NCBI GenBank assembly: GCA_014607495.2
Contig: CP053169.1
Coordinates: forward strand, 5,890,001-5,954,000
Reading direction: 5' to 3'
DNA from: Carposina sasakii
Lineage: Eukaryota; Arthropoda; Insecta; Lepidoptera; Carposinidae
Length of the DNA stretch: 64,000 bases
Of this stretch, positions 1 to 12,282 are shown piece by piece. The first letter of the stretch is position 1. Every line of letters starts with the position of its first letter. The position numbers were made by a program, and so were the translations under genes. The notes beneath the pieces are model-generated. The model saw only the letters and a program-made list of their open reading frames with translations, ran no database searches and was not told where the DNA came from.

Positions 1-345
1 AATCTGAGGTTGCAATGCAGTCCACTTCAAAAAAGGGAGAGAGAGAGAGGATAGGGCCAATTTCAAAAAATATTTATGTAGGAGCACTTTCCCCACACTG
101 GGATAAGATGCGGATATGGTCAATACAATATAGAAACTTGACAGTGATCTGAACTTGAAAGACGGGTTAATATTATTTTAAGTACCTACTGTACGATATT
201 TTTATGTGCAAACGTATAACGACCACTGACACTCACCTAGCAATTTCAAAAGAAAATTAAAAATTATATATGTAGTAAAATTCCGGCATAAATTTTAAAT
301 CTCAGTTTTTACTAATTGAGCTTTACTGCCTGTATCGAATCTATA
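1..345. other. Unannotated AT-rich DNA
   Basis: No coding signal or recognisable repeat. A short GA-rich run lies near 38-55. Confidence 0.5.
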
Positions 346-663
346 TCTATACATATAATAAAAGTGTAACGGATCGCTGTCTATACATGGAAGATATATA
401 AGAAAAAACATAATAGAAGACCTTAATCAACACAATAGTACCCAAAAGAATGATTTTTGGATTGTCTCTTTGTCGGTTTGTCTGTGCGTTTGTGCACACT
501 AATCTCAGAAACGGCTGCACCGATTTCGATGCAGTTTTCAGGAATATATTGTGACAGGTCCCACATAACATATAGGCTACTTTTTATCCCAGGAAAATGT
601 TTTTAACCCTGATAATTTCGACAATTTGTTTTTTCTAGAGTCCACGCGGACGAAGTCCACTAG
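346..663 (+). mobile_element. Non-autonomous Helitron, copy 1
   Basis: Starts TCTATACATATAATAAAA after an A and ends in CTAG before a T. The 3' end carries the GC-rich stem (CCACGCGGACGAAGTCC) expected of Helitrons. It aligns along its length with 30213-30529 and, in reverse, with the two halves at 14871-15157 and 19383-19435. The internal phrase 'CTCAGAAACGGCTG..CCGATTTCGATGCAG' is shared by all three. There is no coding capacity; mobility would need an autonomous Helitron elsewhere. Confidence 0.8.
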
Positions 664-901
664 TAAATAAATAAAATTAGTTGTTCTTACTATCTATTTC
701 TCTCCTAATAACAATCCATAAAATTTCATTCGATGTTCGCTTCGTCTTCGTAATGTCAGCAAGTGCTTCCATATTAGCTTCATTAATCTTCGCTAATTAA
801 GACAACATGCATATACTAGAGATGTATGTAGTTCAGTATAATTACTTAATCGCACCTTCGGTTGAACAAGGGCATAATTGCAAAATTGCAAAATGCAATT
901 G
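664..901. other. Unannotated AT-rich DNA
   Basis: Nothing recognisable between the Helitron and the inverted-repeat element. Confidence 0.4.
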
Positions 902-1673
902 TTCACTATGGGTGCGCCCACCACCGGGCCCTACACCCTCCACTGACCCTCGGATCTGATAACTCATAATTGCGACAACAGGCACTAAAAAGGGCATTCG
1001 TCTATCTATTTTGGAACAGTTGGAGATTTTGAAGGCCAAATATTCTGGTGCAAACCTTTTAAATGAACAAGTTGAATTTTCTTCCCCACTATTAAATTCA
1101 ATTGCTAGAATAAATAAATAAATAGTAACCTTAGTATATAATGGCTTGTCAATGTCAATAACAATTTTTTGTTTTTGTGGGCAATGGAATATGTTGTTGC
1201 ATACATCCATGTTTTTCTTTACTAATTTATCAATATTTTGGTGAATTTTTGAATTTTTTCATTTAAATTTAACTAATTCACCCAATACTATATGGTTTGT
1301 GTGCACAAATAGTATATATTTATTTGAAATATAAATAATGGTGGGTAATTATTTATATATTTTTAATACTTAGTAGAGGGTAGTTAATTCTGTGTAAGTA
1401 ATGTGTTGGGTTTTAGAGGTTCATAATAATTAGTGGTTTACTAATTTCTATAATCCTGAGGATGCCACGGTTGTTGGCGAAACATATGTAGATTATTTAT
1501 CTAGTTTTTGATTTCGGAATAGTGCAATGTATTGTCTTGCATGCTAGGTGCTCGGGTCTGGTTTCTCATGGCGATTGTAGTTAGTGCAAGTGCCTGTTGT
1601 CGCAATTATGAATGATCAGATCCGAGGGTCAGTGGAGGGTGTAGGGCCCGGTGGTGGGCGCACCCATAGTGAA
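902..1673. mobile_element. DNA transposon-like element with 85-bp terminal inverted repeats
   Basis: Positions 902-986 and the reverse complement of 1589-1673 match at about 83 of 85 bases. Both begin TTCACTATGGGTGCGCCC. The arms are GC-rich while the 600-bp interior is AT-rich and non-coding. The CACTATGGG start recalls CACTA-type ends, but the target duplication is not clear (at most TG), so the superfamily is open. Open frames over the arms are shadows of the repeat. Confidence 0.7.
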
Positions 1674-1760
1674 TGTTTGAACTTCCGAATTGTAACGCCT
1701 AATACAATTTCATTTATTTTAATTTTAATTGTGACCTTGTTCTTCTACCATAGCTGCGTT

Positions 1761-2147
1761 TATACAGGATATTTTTTCGTCGCCACCCTTAACGAAGGGT
1801 ACGTACTCTATACATCAAATAAAGTAAGTTTATGCCAAAAAAAATCCTGGGATATGATGTAAATTTTTTTGTTTTTTTTTTATTTCTTGATCGGGCGAAA
1901 TTTATAGTGTCCAGTGTTTATGCTAGTTTTTGCCAAGACAGATATTAATTATTTCTCGTGAAAAACTCTTGCTACGCGCGTCTATGTGCATCTATGCCGA
2001 AAAAAGTAGTCTATTTACTCAACTTTGGACCCCAATATCTTGGGAACTAGACATTTCCCAGGTATGCTTCCATAGAGAAAAATGATCATGATGATGAGGA
2101 GATTCTGTAGTTTTCGGGAACGTTAACGACCAAAAATCAACTGTATA
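1761..2147 (+). mobile_element. T1 MITE, copy a
   Basis: First of eight copies in the window. Begins TA|CAGGATATTTTTTCGTCGCC and ends ACCAAAAATCAACTG|TA. The ends form a short inverted repeat (CAGGRTGNTTTTT in better copies) flanked by TA. The body holds conserved segments such as GCGAAATTTATAGTGTCC, CTCAACTTTGGACC and AAAATGATCATGATGATGAG. It is non-coding. Confidence 0.8.
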
Positions 2148-3810
2148 ACATTTAAAGCACTTTCACAGCCTTACCTAATTAATGACTAATTACTGGCTGT
2201 TCATTTAGGGTCACTTGTTCCAACGGTCATATAGGTCCATTAGAAGGATAAAGTTGATACTGTTGATCAAGTTTGAGCGATAGTCAGCATTAAATTTATT
2301 CATTCGTTATAACTATCTGCTTATTGAAAATCTTACAAAGATAAAAGTTACTACATACTTATTATAATTGAATTCGCATACATCTGCACGCATGGTAAAA
2401 ATTGTTAACAATAGATTGACAAACATTCCTATTATTTATTGTATACATAATATTTAGTATAGACAGTATGCTGAACCAGAAATAGTGCAAATGCGAGTTT
2501 ATCTCTAAAAGAGATTTCTTCCGGCAAACCATTGGGTACAGGGGAAAATTTTATAATATATAAAGAGAAAAATCATATGTGCACACGTATTAAGATATAG
2601 ATAAACCTAACATAAAATAAATATATTTACTAATCTTAAATAATACTAATACTTATCTACTTAAATACATAATAGGGACCTACGAGTACATACGAGTACA
2701 TATACAATATAAACATAATATTCATTATAAACATATTCAAAGTGCAATGTTTTTACTTTCTAGTCATCCATTGTCCATTATCCATTACAGTAAAGACAAA
2801 CACAATTTTTACTACATATGGCGAATAGGTACGTGAACGATAAACCAAGGACTAGTAATCCTCGTGGTATCGAATCTATTCTCTTCTAAATCGTTTCAAT
2901 AACCTTATTACCGTACTACAAAGGTTGATAAAATAAAAGCCGCATACCTTTTGTCAACCGTTAGGTTTACTTTTGAAGTCTTTTGAAGTGCAAAAACCGA
3001 TTATTTCTCTACATTTACGGAGCGAAGAGAAAATCTAAAATGGACACGAATAAAGGCCGACCATTCCAGTGTTTGAATGAACCAAAGTTTTATGTTGATT
3101 AATTTTTCGACACCATTTCTTTTTTTGTTATTCCACGTAATTTTGAATGAAAATATGATTTAGGCTTGATTTTAGTATTACCAATTAACTTTTTAATTGA
3201 GACTTAACTTTGCTTTGCGACTTTTTTAAAAGTTTAAGGTACTAAAAGAATTATGCATGTTTTACAGCGTTATTTACCATAATACAAGTGAAAACTTCTT
3301 TTTAATATGAGAAATTATGTAAGAAACCATCTTTCTGTTAAATATACCCATTGCATTATAGGTACGTAAATTATTTGAATATGTATAAAATACGTCGACA
3401 AAATTCAATATTGAAAAATCCTTACGTTAAGTAGGTACCGTGTGCGGTATTTCCTTAATATATCTTTTTTTCTTCAATATCTGAAATCCTATTTCTAATT
3501 AAAAGCATTTGATGGACTTTAAAGGAGATATGTTAAATAAGTGTATTGAAACGGGAATCCCTGATAAATTACATTTTCTCCTACAAACAAGATAAAACTC
3601 CAGATTATCCGGGTTACGGAGATTGTACTGAATTTATAATTTTGTTCGAAAACATTAGGCGACGGGTTTTCGAAGGTTCAAAGTTCTTTTCGACTCGTAA
3701 AACGTTTAGAAAGTAAGCTGTTTTTAAATGGAAGGATAAAATGTGATAATATGTGAATAATATTAGAAATAGAGATAAGTACATTTGAGATTTGGCAATT
3801 TAAGGTCTTT
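2148..3810. other. Unannotated AT-rich DNA
   Basis: No long open frame, tRNA-like sequence, inverted repeat or known repeat family seen in 1.6 kb. Confidence 0.5.
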
Positions 3811-3820
3811 ACTACAATCT

Positions 3821-4068
3821 TGCCGCGTGGTGCCGGCAGAGTAGAATTCGTACCACCCCATGTCTGCCCGTGGGTTGGGCGATTAAAGGTTTCCGGGAGG
3901 TGGGCAGCAGCGCCTCCAGTATTGACAACATAGTCCAAAATACAAACTGCGGTCACCAACCCACCTGCCCAGCGTGATGACTATGGGCAAATACCCACCA
4001 TGGCAGTCTTGTGGCGTGCCCTGGGGGAGGCCTACGTCCGGCAGGGGACTGCAATAGGCTGATGATGA
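3821..4068 (+). mobile_element. SINE-like retroposon (GCAATAGGCTGA family), copy 1, with target duplication
   Basis: Starts at GCCGCGTGGTGCCGGCAGAG and ends GCAATAGGCTGATGATGA. It is bracketed by a perfect 10-bp direct repeat, ACTACAATCT, at 3811-3820 and 4069-4078, which indicates target-primed reverse transcription. Other copies lie at 7071, 8382 (minus), 43345 and 46130 (minus), with fragments at 22893, 46600 and 51702. The short trinucleotide tail and conserved 3' end resemble tails used by RTE-type LINEs. Non-coding. Confidence 0.8.
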
Positions 4069-4184
4069 ACTACAATCTCGAAAGATCTAGATTTTCGGTA
4101 GGTATTTCAATCGACAATCAATTCTCGTAATACAGGGTTTAGGAATTAAAAAATTCTCTCTAACGATAAACTAGCAACTTGCCA

Positions 4185-4262
4185 TTGATCATTTACATCT
4201 GTTCCCTCTATCCTAAACGTGGCTGTGGCATGTCCTTTACGATCCTGCTGTTCTGGTTATAT
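4185..4262. repeat. Dispersed repeat fragment
   Basis: Shares GATCATTTACATCTGTTCC and a TTTACGATCCTGC-like phrase with 9806-9880 and 53600-53690. It looks like pieces of one old family. Class unknown. Confidence 0.45.
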
Positions 4263-4337
4263 CATTTCGCTAACACGACCATGTGTATATGTGTCTATGT
4301 ACTAGAAAATATACTCTTTTTAAATAGAGACGTGCAT

Positions 4338-4582
4338 ATAAATAAATAAATATTCACACGCTTCACAACACATTGACCTAGTCCCACACTAAGATCCCTA
4401 AGGTCTTGTGTCGTGGGTACTAAGCAACGGTATATAAATACATAGATAAGTATATAAACATCCATGACTCGGAAACAAACATCGATATTCATCACATCAA
4501 TGTTTGCACCTACCGGTATTCGAACCCAGGACCTATGGCGTCGCAGGCAGGGTCACTACCAACTACACCAATCGGCCGTCAA
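4338..4582 (-). mobile_element. tRNA-derived SINE (AATAAATA-tail family), copy 1
   Basis: Read on the minus strand it starts with a tRNA-like head (A box TGGTGTAGTTGG, B box GGTTCGAATACC), runs through GCAAACATTGATG and CGTTGCTTAGTACCCACGAC, and ends in AATATTTATTTATTTA. Other copies: 32347-32530, 36540-36785, 57130-57382 and 59452-59530. A common lepidopteran style of SINE; the head is too degraded to be a tRNA gene. Confidence 0.8.
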
Positions 4583-4639
4583 TAATCGGCATATCGCTGA
4601 CAATAATGTTAGCTGCTTTTATTGTTTACTTTTCGAATT

Positions 4640-5000
4640 AGACACATTTACATACTGTTCTGTGTTCCCGAAAATGGGCTAACTTCAGGATGGTAAATAA
4701 GATCCTACGGCCACGTTTAGTATAGCCGGGTCGGATTGATTGGTAAACAATGTAACATAATACATTCTGCCCAAAACAAGCCTTGTGTAAGCCCAAAGCT
4801 TCCACTCTGGTATAACAGCAGGCTAGAAATACAGAGTATATTCATTCAGCCTACATTTCCCTAGCTCACCTAGGCTTATATTTAGTGGCTAGAATGCCCA
4901 GGCCGTAAACTACGAGGCATGCTATCCCGTTTAGTGGACAACTGAGTTATTTGACGTGAATTTGAGACAGTAACTATGTTCTGTTGAGGATAGAAAGGGC
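4640..5000. repeat. Dispersed CACGTTTAG-type repeat fragments
   Basis: Contains TGTTCCCGAAAATGGGCTAAC and GCCACGTTTAGTATAGC, seen again in variant form at 5275-5395, 14488, 36280, 41640, 50845, 55441 and 58795. Non-coding; class unknown. Confidence 0.45.
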
Positions 5001-5002
5001 CT

Positions 5003-5274
5003 TCCATGGAAGCATACCTGCGAAGTGTCTGGTCTCCAAAAATATTAGGGTCCAAAGTTGAGTAAATAGACTGCGTTTTTCTGCATAAATGTACATTGAC
5101 GCGTGTAGCAAGATTTTTTCACGAGAAATAATTAACATCTGTATATGTAAAAACTAGCATAAATACTGGACACTATAAATTTCGCCCGATTAAGTAATTG
5201 AAAAAAATACTTTATTTGATGTATAGAGTACGTAATCTTCGTTTAGGGTTGCAATGAAAAAACACGCTGTATAA
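5003..5274 (-). mobile_element. T1 MITE, copy b (truncated)
   Basis: Minus-strand copy that keeps the segment from CTTCCATGGAAGCATACC to the CGCTG|TA end but lacks the GGTCGTCAACG end. Confidence 0.7.
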
Positions 5275-5607
5275 TACACACAGCCGTGTTCTCGAAATAG
5301 GCTAGCCAAAACTAAACGATCATAAAGGTGATGCCATAGCCACATTTACCTTAGTGGAAAAGGATATATGAGTGGGAGTATGGGCGACATTTTTGACAAA
5401 ATCTTTTTTTTTCTTAAAGCAAATTTTTCCATTCGCGAAATTTCCCAACTTGTCATTTTTTCTATATTGAATTTCCCGGTTTCCTTTTTTCTAAATAGCA
5501 ATAATTTCATTCGTAGAATTGAACAATCTTGTTAAATCCAAATAGTTTATTACAAGAACACTTTCCCATACTTACAGTGACAAGTAATAAAATCAGTAAT
5601 AAGTACC
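5275..5607. repeat. Dispersed repeat fragment plus unannotated DNA
   Basis: 5280-5395 carries the GTTCTCGAAATAGGCTAGCC / GCCACATTTACC repeat. Nothing is recognised in 5396-5607. Confidence 0.4.
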
Positions 5608-5940
5608 TATACAGGATGATTTTTGGTCGTCAACGTTCCCGAAAACTACGGAATCTCCTCATCATCACGATCATTTTTCTCCATGGAAGCATACCTGGGA
5701 AGTGTCTGGTTTCCAAAATATTAGGGTCCAAAGTTGAGTAAATAGACTGCGTTTTTCTGCATAAATGCACATAGACGCGCGTAGCAGGATTTTTTCACGA
5801 AAAATAATTAATATCTGTCTATAAAAAAACTAAAAAAAAAAATTTTTTTCCCAGCAATTTTTTTGGCATAAACTTACTTTATTTCATGTATAGAATATGT
5901 ACCCTTCGTTAAAGGTGGCCACAAAAGAACATCCTGTATA
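5608..5940 (-). mobile_element. T1 MITE, copy c
   Basis: Complete minus-strand copy: TA|CAGGATGATTTTTGGTCG ... CATCCTG|TA. About 260 bp of it is almost identical to both arms of the inverted pair at 48228-48921, so it belongs to the same young subgroup. Confidence 0.8.
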
Positions 5941-7070
5941 CAAATTGGCATGATACTAAAATGAATTTATTGCTCGCTCAGTTTACCTATGTTTATCTGT
6001 AGTCTATGGTTTATTTCTTGAAAAGACAAATAAACTCTGATTAGTAGAAAAATATGCTAACCATGTGTCGTAAATAAATTATTTGTAGCTCTTTCAAGAC
6101 ACGGGCAACAAACCTTTATAGAATGAATTCTGTCAAGCCACAAATGGCCCGAACAAATTAACATTTTAACTGTACCAATGAACGTTTAATTTACATAGTT
6201 CAGACCAAAACTATCTCCTGTAAGCCCGTTAATCGTTTACTCGAAGGTTCTCTAAGCGATGCTTAATTGAATCACTCTTAAGACGAGGCATTCGGTTAAC
6301 TTGAAAGAATTCTTCTGTGCCACACTGAACTATGGCTACTGGAATATATGTACTATATCTATTCTTTAGCTCTATTATTACTTACATTCGCAGAAAGAAA
6401 AATTTTACTTTGTAAAAATTCTACGTAGATCTTCACTTCTTTTTCTACTTAGACTAACATTATGAAAATAAATTTAATTATTTCTTTGCCTAATTGGCAA
6501 CGTTCTACCTATACCTATATTATACACCCTCCTTTACAACACGTCCATTATTACTAGGTACGAGTACATTATGGTAGCGACGTTAAAAACAATTTAATAT
6601 CTACGAATCTAGGTTTTTTTTTTATGGTTAATGTATACAGCAAAGCTAAATTAGAAAAGCAATTAGAATAACAAAAATTTTGAGTTTTAGATTGTTATCG
6701 GTATAAAATTGACTTTACATTGTAACTTTAAAAGCTAGCAAAGTTTAAAAGTAACTTTCAAGACATTAATAAATGAGTTTTCCGTACGATTTTGTTTACC
6801 TACAAAACCAATTAAATAAATTGCGATCGAGTAAACCTGAATTTTCCTTTGACTATTGATTAATTAATTTTTCTCATAGTTTTGTGTCCGCAACAGGAAA
6901 GTTACCTGAAACAATAGAAATTGGTATTTTTATTTTCAACACATCAGAATGAAAGGCGTACTATAAAAGTTCACGCGAACAATAATTTTGGGATTACGAT
7001 GATTGATTTTAAATGTTATTTTATGCTTACCAGTATAAATAAAAAAATCATACGTATCTGTAAAATTACG
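5941..7070. other. Unannotated AT-rich DNA
   Basis: Nothing recognised in 1.1 kb. Confidence 0.5.
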
Positions 7071-7317
7071 CGTGGTGCCGGCAGAGTAGAGTTTCTACTA
7101 CCCCTGCCTGCCCGTGGGTATCGTACAAGGCGATTAAGGGTATCCGGGAGGTGGGCAGCAGCGCCTCCCGTACTGACAACATAGTCCGAAAATCACACTG
7201 CGGTCACCAACCCGCCTGCCCAGCGTGGTGACTATGGGCAAAACCCCCCTGTAGTCTTGTGGCGTGCCCTGGGGTAGGCCTACGTCCAGCAGTGGACTGC
7301 AATAGGTTGAAGAAGAA
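7071..7317 (+). mobile_element. SINE-like retroposon (GCAATAGGCTGA family), copy 2
   Basis: From CGCGTGGTGCCGGCAGAGTA to GCAATAGGTTGAAGAAGAAG. Same layout as 3821-4068 but with a GAA-type tail. No clear target duplication. Confidence 0.75.
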
Positions 7318-7814
7318 GCCTACAAATTTGGGCGGCAAGTCAATTTTAATATGTAAAATTAACTTTTTAAAATGTGAAATAAACTGAACATTACAACATT
7401 ACCCGACTACCTTCATAATTTATAGTAACTTTTGTTATTTGACCACATTCATAAACGCAACATTTAATATAGCTGTCAAAGTTCTTTTACCCATTACCCA
7501 TTAGGTAGTACAAAAAAGCAGTTTGCATTTCCGTCAAACGAAGTACTTCGATCCAAAACCGACAGAGAGATCATTATTCAGAGAGTGTAAATTCAGACTT
7601 GGCGTTTCTAGTAATTTTTCCTCTACATCTTTGTACCTGATACGGTTACTTAGAAAGGGAATTTAGACAGCAGAGCGTTAATCAAGGGAGAGAAAGCATC
7701 TGTTATCGAAGTACTACTTCAACTCGACTTAGTGAGAAACGGGGTCATTTTGTTTGCTAGTAACGACTCCAAGAATCTTTATGTACGGATATTAATACTA
7801 CAGAATAGAATTCA
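7318..7814. other. Unannotated AT-rich DNA
   Basis: Nothing recognised. Confidence 0.4.
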
Positions 7815-8046
7815 TCCTACTAATATTATAAACGCGAAAGTTAGTGAGTATGGATGGATGGATGTTTGTTACTCTTTCACGTAAAAACGGCTGGAGCGAT
7901 TTATTTGGTATGGAGTTACGAGTAGCTGACACCCTGGAATAACACATAGGCTACTTTTTATCCCGGAAAAATATTTTTATCCCGGATAATTTCGACATTT
8001 TGTTTTTTCTGCAGTCCACACGGACGAAGTTGCGGGCGTCCACTAG
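7815..8046 (+). mobile_element. Non-autonomous Helitron, copy 3
   Basis: Starts A|TCCTACTAATATTATAAACG and ends GCGGGCGTCCACTAG|T, with the hairpin motif ACACGGACGAAGTTGCGGGC. A GGAT microsatellite lies near the 5' end. Non-coding. Confidence 0.8.
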
Positions 8047-8381
8047 TGTTTAATAATTCGGTAATATGATAAGGTCAAACACTGTCTAAAAGCACTTAAG
8101 CAAACATCAAATGTCATTCCCATAAATAGGTAAACAGAAACTCAACATTGCTATTAAGAAACAAATTGTTACACGAAACTTAGTTTCTCAAACTTATACA
8201 TTATTCCTCATGGACCACCATATCGATTTTAACTTGTTAATAGTACCTATCGTGGAGGAAGGACAGGCAGGAGATGCGAGTATCAATGTAGGCCTAGGGG
8301 CGCTAATGTAGCCTGCCAAGTACCTAACTATACAGTTGTCTTCTTGGGTATTTGCGACTGTGAAGTTCTTATTCTTATTAT
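8047..8381. other. Unannotated AT-rich DNA
   Basis: Nothing recognised. Confidence 0.4.
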
Positions 8382-8643
8382 TTCTTCTTCTTCTTCAGCC
8401 TATTGCAGTCCACTACTGAACGTAGGCCTACCCCAGGGCAAGCCACAAGGCTACTGCCACAGGGGGGTTTTACCCATAGTCACCACGCTGGGCAAGCGGG
8501 TTGGTGACCGCAGTGTGATTTTCGGACCATGTTGTCAGTACGGGAGGTGCTGCTGCCCACCACCCAGAAACCCTTAATCGCCTCGTACGATACCCACGGA
8601 GAGGCAGGGGTGGTACAAACTCTACTCTACTGGCACCACGCGG
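8382..8643 (-). mobile_element. SINE-like retroposon (GCAATAGGCTGA family), copy 3
   Basis: Minus-strand copy: TCTTCTTCTTCAGCCTATTG at the 3' side and GGCACCACGCGG at the 5' side. Same internal phrases as copies 1 and 2. Confidence 0.75.
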
Positions 8644-8795
8644 CCAATTATTTATTGCACACAAATTAAAAATATACACATAAATTACATAGGTACAGGA
8701 GAAATGTACAATGGCGTGCTTATCTCTTCAAGTTACTTTATTTATTTATTAATGGCATACCAACAACATAATTATACATCTGTACTTACATGATA

Positions 8796-8995
8796 AAATA
8801 GAGAATGGTCCAGCACAAGTAGCATGACCTACGAAACACGATATGATAAACTGATTTATCGACATTTAGCTTGTCAAAATACGATAAATATAGCCGCCAT
8901 GCTGAATTTTGTATAGTGACGATACGATATCGTACGATACGATATCCATGATGCTTGGTCATGCTAGGGGGGCTGATCTGATGCACATGTCACTT
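8796..8995. repeat. Dispersed repeat with ACGATACGAT palindromic core, copy 1
   Basis: Contains CACGATATGATAAACTG, TATAGCCGCCATGCTG and a run of GATACGATATCGTACGATAC. It aligns with 14488-14830 and gives the uninterrupted version of that copy. Confidence 0.7.
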
Positions 8996-10655
8996 AGGTA
9001 TAGGCTAGCACAGCACTTACACATAAAGTAACTTTATACTCGTACTTTATTATCCAGCGCACAGTTAAACATAAAAATTATTACTGCAAGGCGTTTTTCA
9101 GGAACTTCGCGGCCGCAAAGATCCGCAGTTAATTTCATAGTAGATATGATTTCGGAACTTTATTATGTAGGTAGTTATAATAGGTAATGTGGTAATATAT
9201 TTTACAGAGCAACTAGCGCTATCGTTTAATGAAACTTTTTGGTGAAACGCGCTATACTGTATGAAATAGTCACAGGTTTACCATTTGTCTCCAACCATAG
9301 TCTTTCCCGTTCGTATTGGCGACGCCGATAATGGACGCTCGTACCTATCACAGCTCACACCCAATCATCACGCTTCTAGTAGTCTGTGCTGTTAGTCTGT
9401 GGTACTTCCTCTTTGTCCTTCGTCCGTGGTTTCCACGTTGTTAATGACTTCCTTAACATTCCGCAACATTCGGAAACATTTCTAAACTTATTATAACAAT
9501 TACAACGCAATGTAAACAACGCTAATGGCCATAGTTTTGAAGATTCCCCAATTATATTTGGTGTTTAATTGTGTTCATTTTCTGTTAAGAAACTTTAGTA
9601 ACAATTTATCAAATGATATGGGGAATTGAGACATCTATTTATTTGTTACAGTGAATATAATTATCACTGCTAACAAACCTCGCACAAAGAGTCCAAAGTG
9701 ATTCAACGTGGCAATGCTAGCAACTTGGGCACCTTTGCACCAGGAGCAAGTCAAGTTAGGTAGACAATAACTATTCTGTAATGTTTTGTATATTTTTGTA
9801 TTATCACTGATCATTTACATCTGTTCCTGCTTTGTTGAATGTGATTGTTGGACCTCCTTTATGATCCTGCAGTTCTGGCCTCCACGTACATTTATATGTA
9901 ATTAACTTAGATGAATCACATCACTGGTAATTAATTAATTCTTCGTGATGGACTGTTGTTAACACTTCACATATACCTATGTATAATTTAAATATAATTC
10001 TTTATCTATTTATTTGTCCTTGTATCTTATCGGTAAACAAGGTATCTTATGGGAGTGTGCGGGGGAAACAATTTATCTAGTGAATTGGCTATAAGTACCT
10101 ATTTTTTAAATATAACACTGGATACATCCCCTGAATTTAAGACTAGTAATCACATGGCAATTACGATTACTCGCAGGACAAAATTCTAATTAGAGATTCG
10201 AGTTAATTGTTACTTTAACATTAATAATTTATGTTTTGACAGTATAAAAATGTACTCTTAAAATAACAATGTACTGTTTAAAAAATATATTTAAAAACAG
10301 ACGAAAATTCTCAGTCCGTGGCTATAATACAGAGCATTCATTCCTTCAGTATAAATATAAATCGTATTCAAAGCAAAAGCCATACATTTAAGCGGAATAT
10401 ATCACAGCACATATAGAATGTGACACATATTTTTTCTCTGCCAAAACGGCACATTCAAAAAAGCACTTTACTGTGTCGGCGTAGGCCATCAATTCGCTCA
10501 AGTGGCCGAACATAATAAATGGATGACAGAACTGTACAATCTGTGTGTATAATAAAATATGTTTAGAGGTTTCTCCCTTCTGACTTGGCCTTTACATTGG
10601 CAATGTAAGACGTAAGCATATTTGTTTGTACACATTTCGGTCTAAGAATTTAAAA
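8996..10655. other. Unannotated AT-rich DNA
   Basis: Nothing firm, apart from a fragment of the GATCATTTACATCTGTTCC repeat at 9806-9880. Confidence 0.45.
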
Positions 10656-10659
10656 TAGC

Positions 10660-10920
10660 GCCCGTCAGCGCTACGAAAACCCGCCTTATAGTACGAGTAT
10701 TACTATAAGGCGGGTTTTCGTATCGCTGACGGGCGGCGCTGATAGGATCAATTTGTATGTAGTTACAGGTAGCGTTTTTGAGTCGCGCTGGACCGCTCAG
10801 CGCCGATGGCCATACAAATTGACCCATCAGCGCCGACCGTCAGCACACGACAGCGTGACTCTAAAATCAGCCTCAGCTCCGGCCGTCAGCGCACGTCAGC
10901 GTGACAGTAAAACCCGCCTA
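10660..10920. mobile_element. GC-rich foldback element (two abutting inverted ends)
   Basis: 10660-10693 and 10701-10734 are reverse complements at 33 of 34 positions with a 7-nt loop, a very stable hairpin. The right arm starts ATAAGGCGGGTTTTCG. Near 10890-10920 the sequence CGTCAGCGTGACAG...AAAACCCGCCTAAT is its inverted partner, so a complete short MITE probably spans about 10703-10920. The 10660-10693 arm would then be the end of a second, truncated copy. CGTCAGCG/CGCTGACG motifs recur throughout. Non-coding. Confidence 0.65.
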
Positions 10921-11250
10921 ATGTATTAATATTTAACCGATATATTTTGTGACTATATGTATATAGACAAGCTTACTAAATCATGAAAGGGCCAATCATA
11001 GCATATTTTTCGTTATTTCTTTGTTGCTCAGTTCATATTTTGTAATTAATTTCCCGAAATAAATCATAAATAACCTTTATATAATAATAATGTTTAGAAA
11101 TTGGGACTACAGAGATGTACAAAGCGATAACATGTACAGCCTTGAAACGCCAGAAAGCCTAGACAGACTGTGACAAAAAAAAACAAAATTAAGAGTCTAT
11201 TAATCCAATGATTTTACGATCTATCTGAAGAATGAAGGTGATGCTGTCTC
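10921..11250. other. Unannotated AT-rich DNA
   Basis: Nothing firm. 11218-11250 holds GGTGATGCTGTCTC, a phrase close to one arm of the MITE at 60833, so T2 copy a may sit inside an old relative of it. Confidence 0.35.
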
Positions 11251-11501
11251 TACAGGGTGTAACAGAAAGGGTAAGTTAACCGAAAAGCTATGTAAATAGC
11301 CCACTATAGAGAACGTATTTCCAAAATTTGAGACTCGAAATCACATGTTTATTTGTCAAGATTGTATGAACATTCCTGCTTTGTTTAGGAATTCTCCATA
11401 CTATATGGAAAAATAAATAAGTGATTTCGAATCTGAAATTTCGTGGCTAGGTTCCTTCAAGTGAGCTGTTTACATAGCTTTTCATTTTGTTATACCCTGT
11501 A
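11251..11501. mobile_element. T2 palindromic MITE, copy a
   Basis: Starts TA|CAGGGTGTAACAGAAAGGG and ends TTATACCCTG|TA. The two halves are inverted copies (AAAGCTATGTAAATAGCC against GCTGTTTACATAGCTTT), so the whole element can fold into one hairpin. Confidence 0.75.
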
Positions 11502-12235
11502 ATAGAAAACATCAAATGTATTCTTCAGATATACTGAGCTAACTGGCCTTTAAAAAAAACAGCTTTTACATCAAAAATTATAATCAACGTATAACACTGT
11601 GTCGAATCAATAAATTTAAATAATTATGCCCCACATCGTACAAAATAAAGTAAAGGTATTGTAGGTATCATCGATATACGAATTAATATATTATACTATA
11701 TCCAAAATAAATGATTTAAATATCTCTTACCTCTTATTTCAATGGATCATCAATTAAGAGAACTGCTGGCACGTCAATATTTGTCGATATTGATAAATTA
11801 CCTACGTAATGTGATAGGATAATCAATCAAATAAAGCCAATATGAACCTATACTCTGTATTTTAGTCTTATATTATTTTATCTTAGTCGTGAAATTGTTG
11901 GAAACTCAATTTATATAAACAAATTTTTTTGGTGTATTGTCATTGATGCGCAACAGTATGTACGTGGCTTGGTATGAGTTTATTATTTAGAAAAAGGCTG
12001 AAAATTGCGGATAACATTTAATCTCCATCACCATCTCGATTTAGTCGTTTAATAATTGGTTGGTGGCCTTGGTTAAACAATGAAAACGAAGTCACATACG
12101 TGACGACATGTTTAGTTTCTGACAAAATTGAAAACCGGCTTTTAAACAATGATATCCGATAAAAATAATACAATGTATTCATCTAGCTCGCAAGTGGAAC
12201 TAAATATTTTTTTAGTATTTTAATCGAGGCGTAGT

Positions 12236-12282
<47 letters not shown>

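Noticed and set aside
841..1210. 122-residue open frame on the minus strand
   Set aside because: It runs over the inverted arm of the 902-1673 element; the same peptide part appears from 1584 on the other strand. It is a shadow of the repeat.
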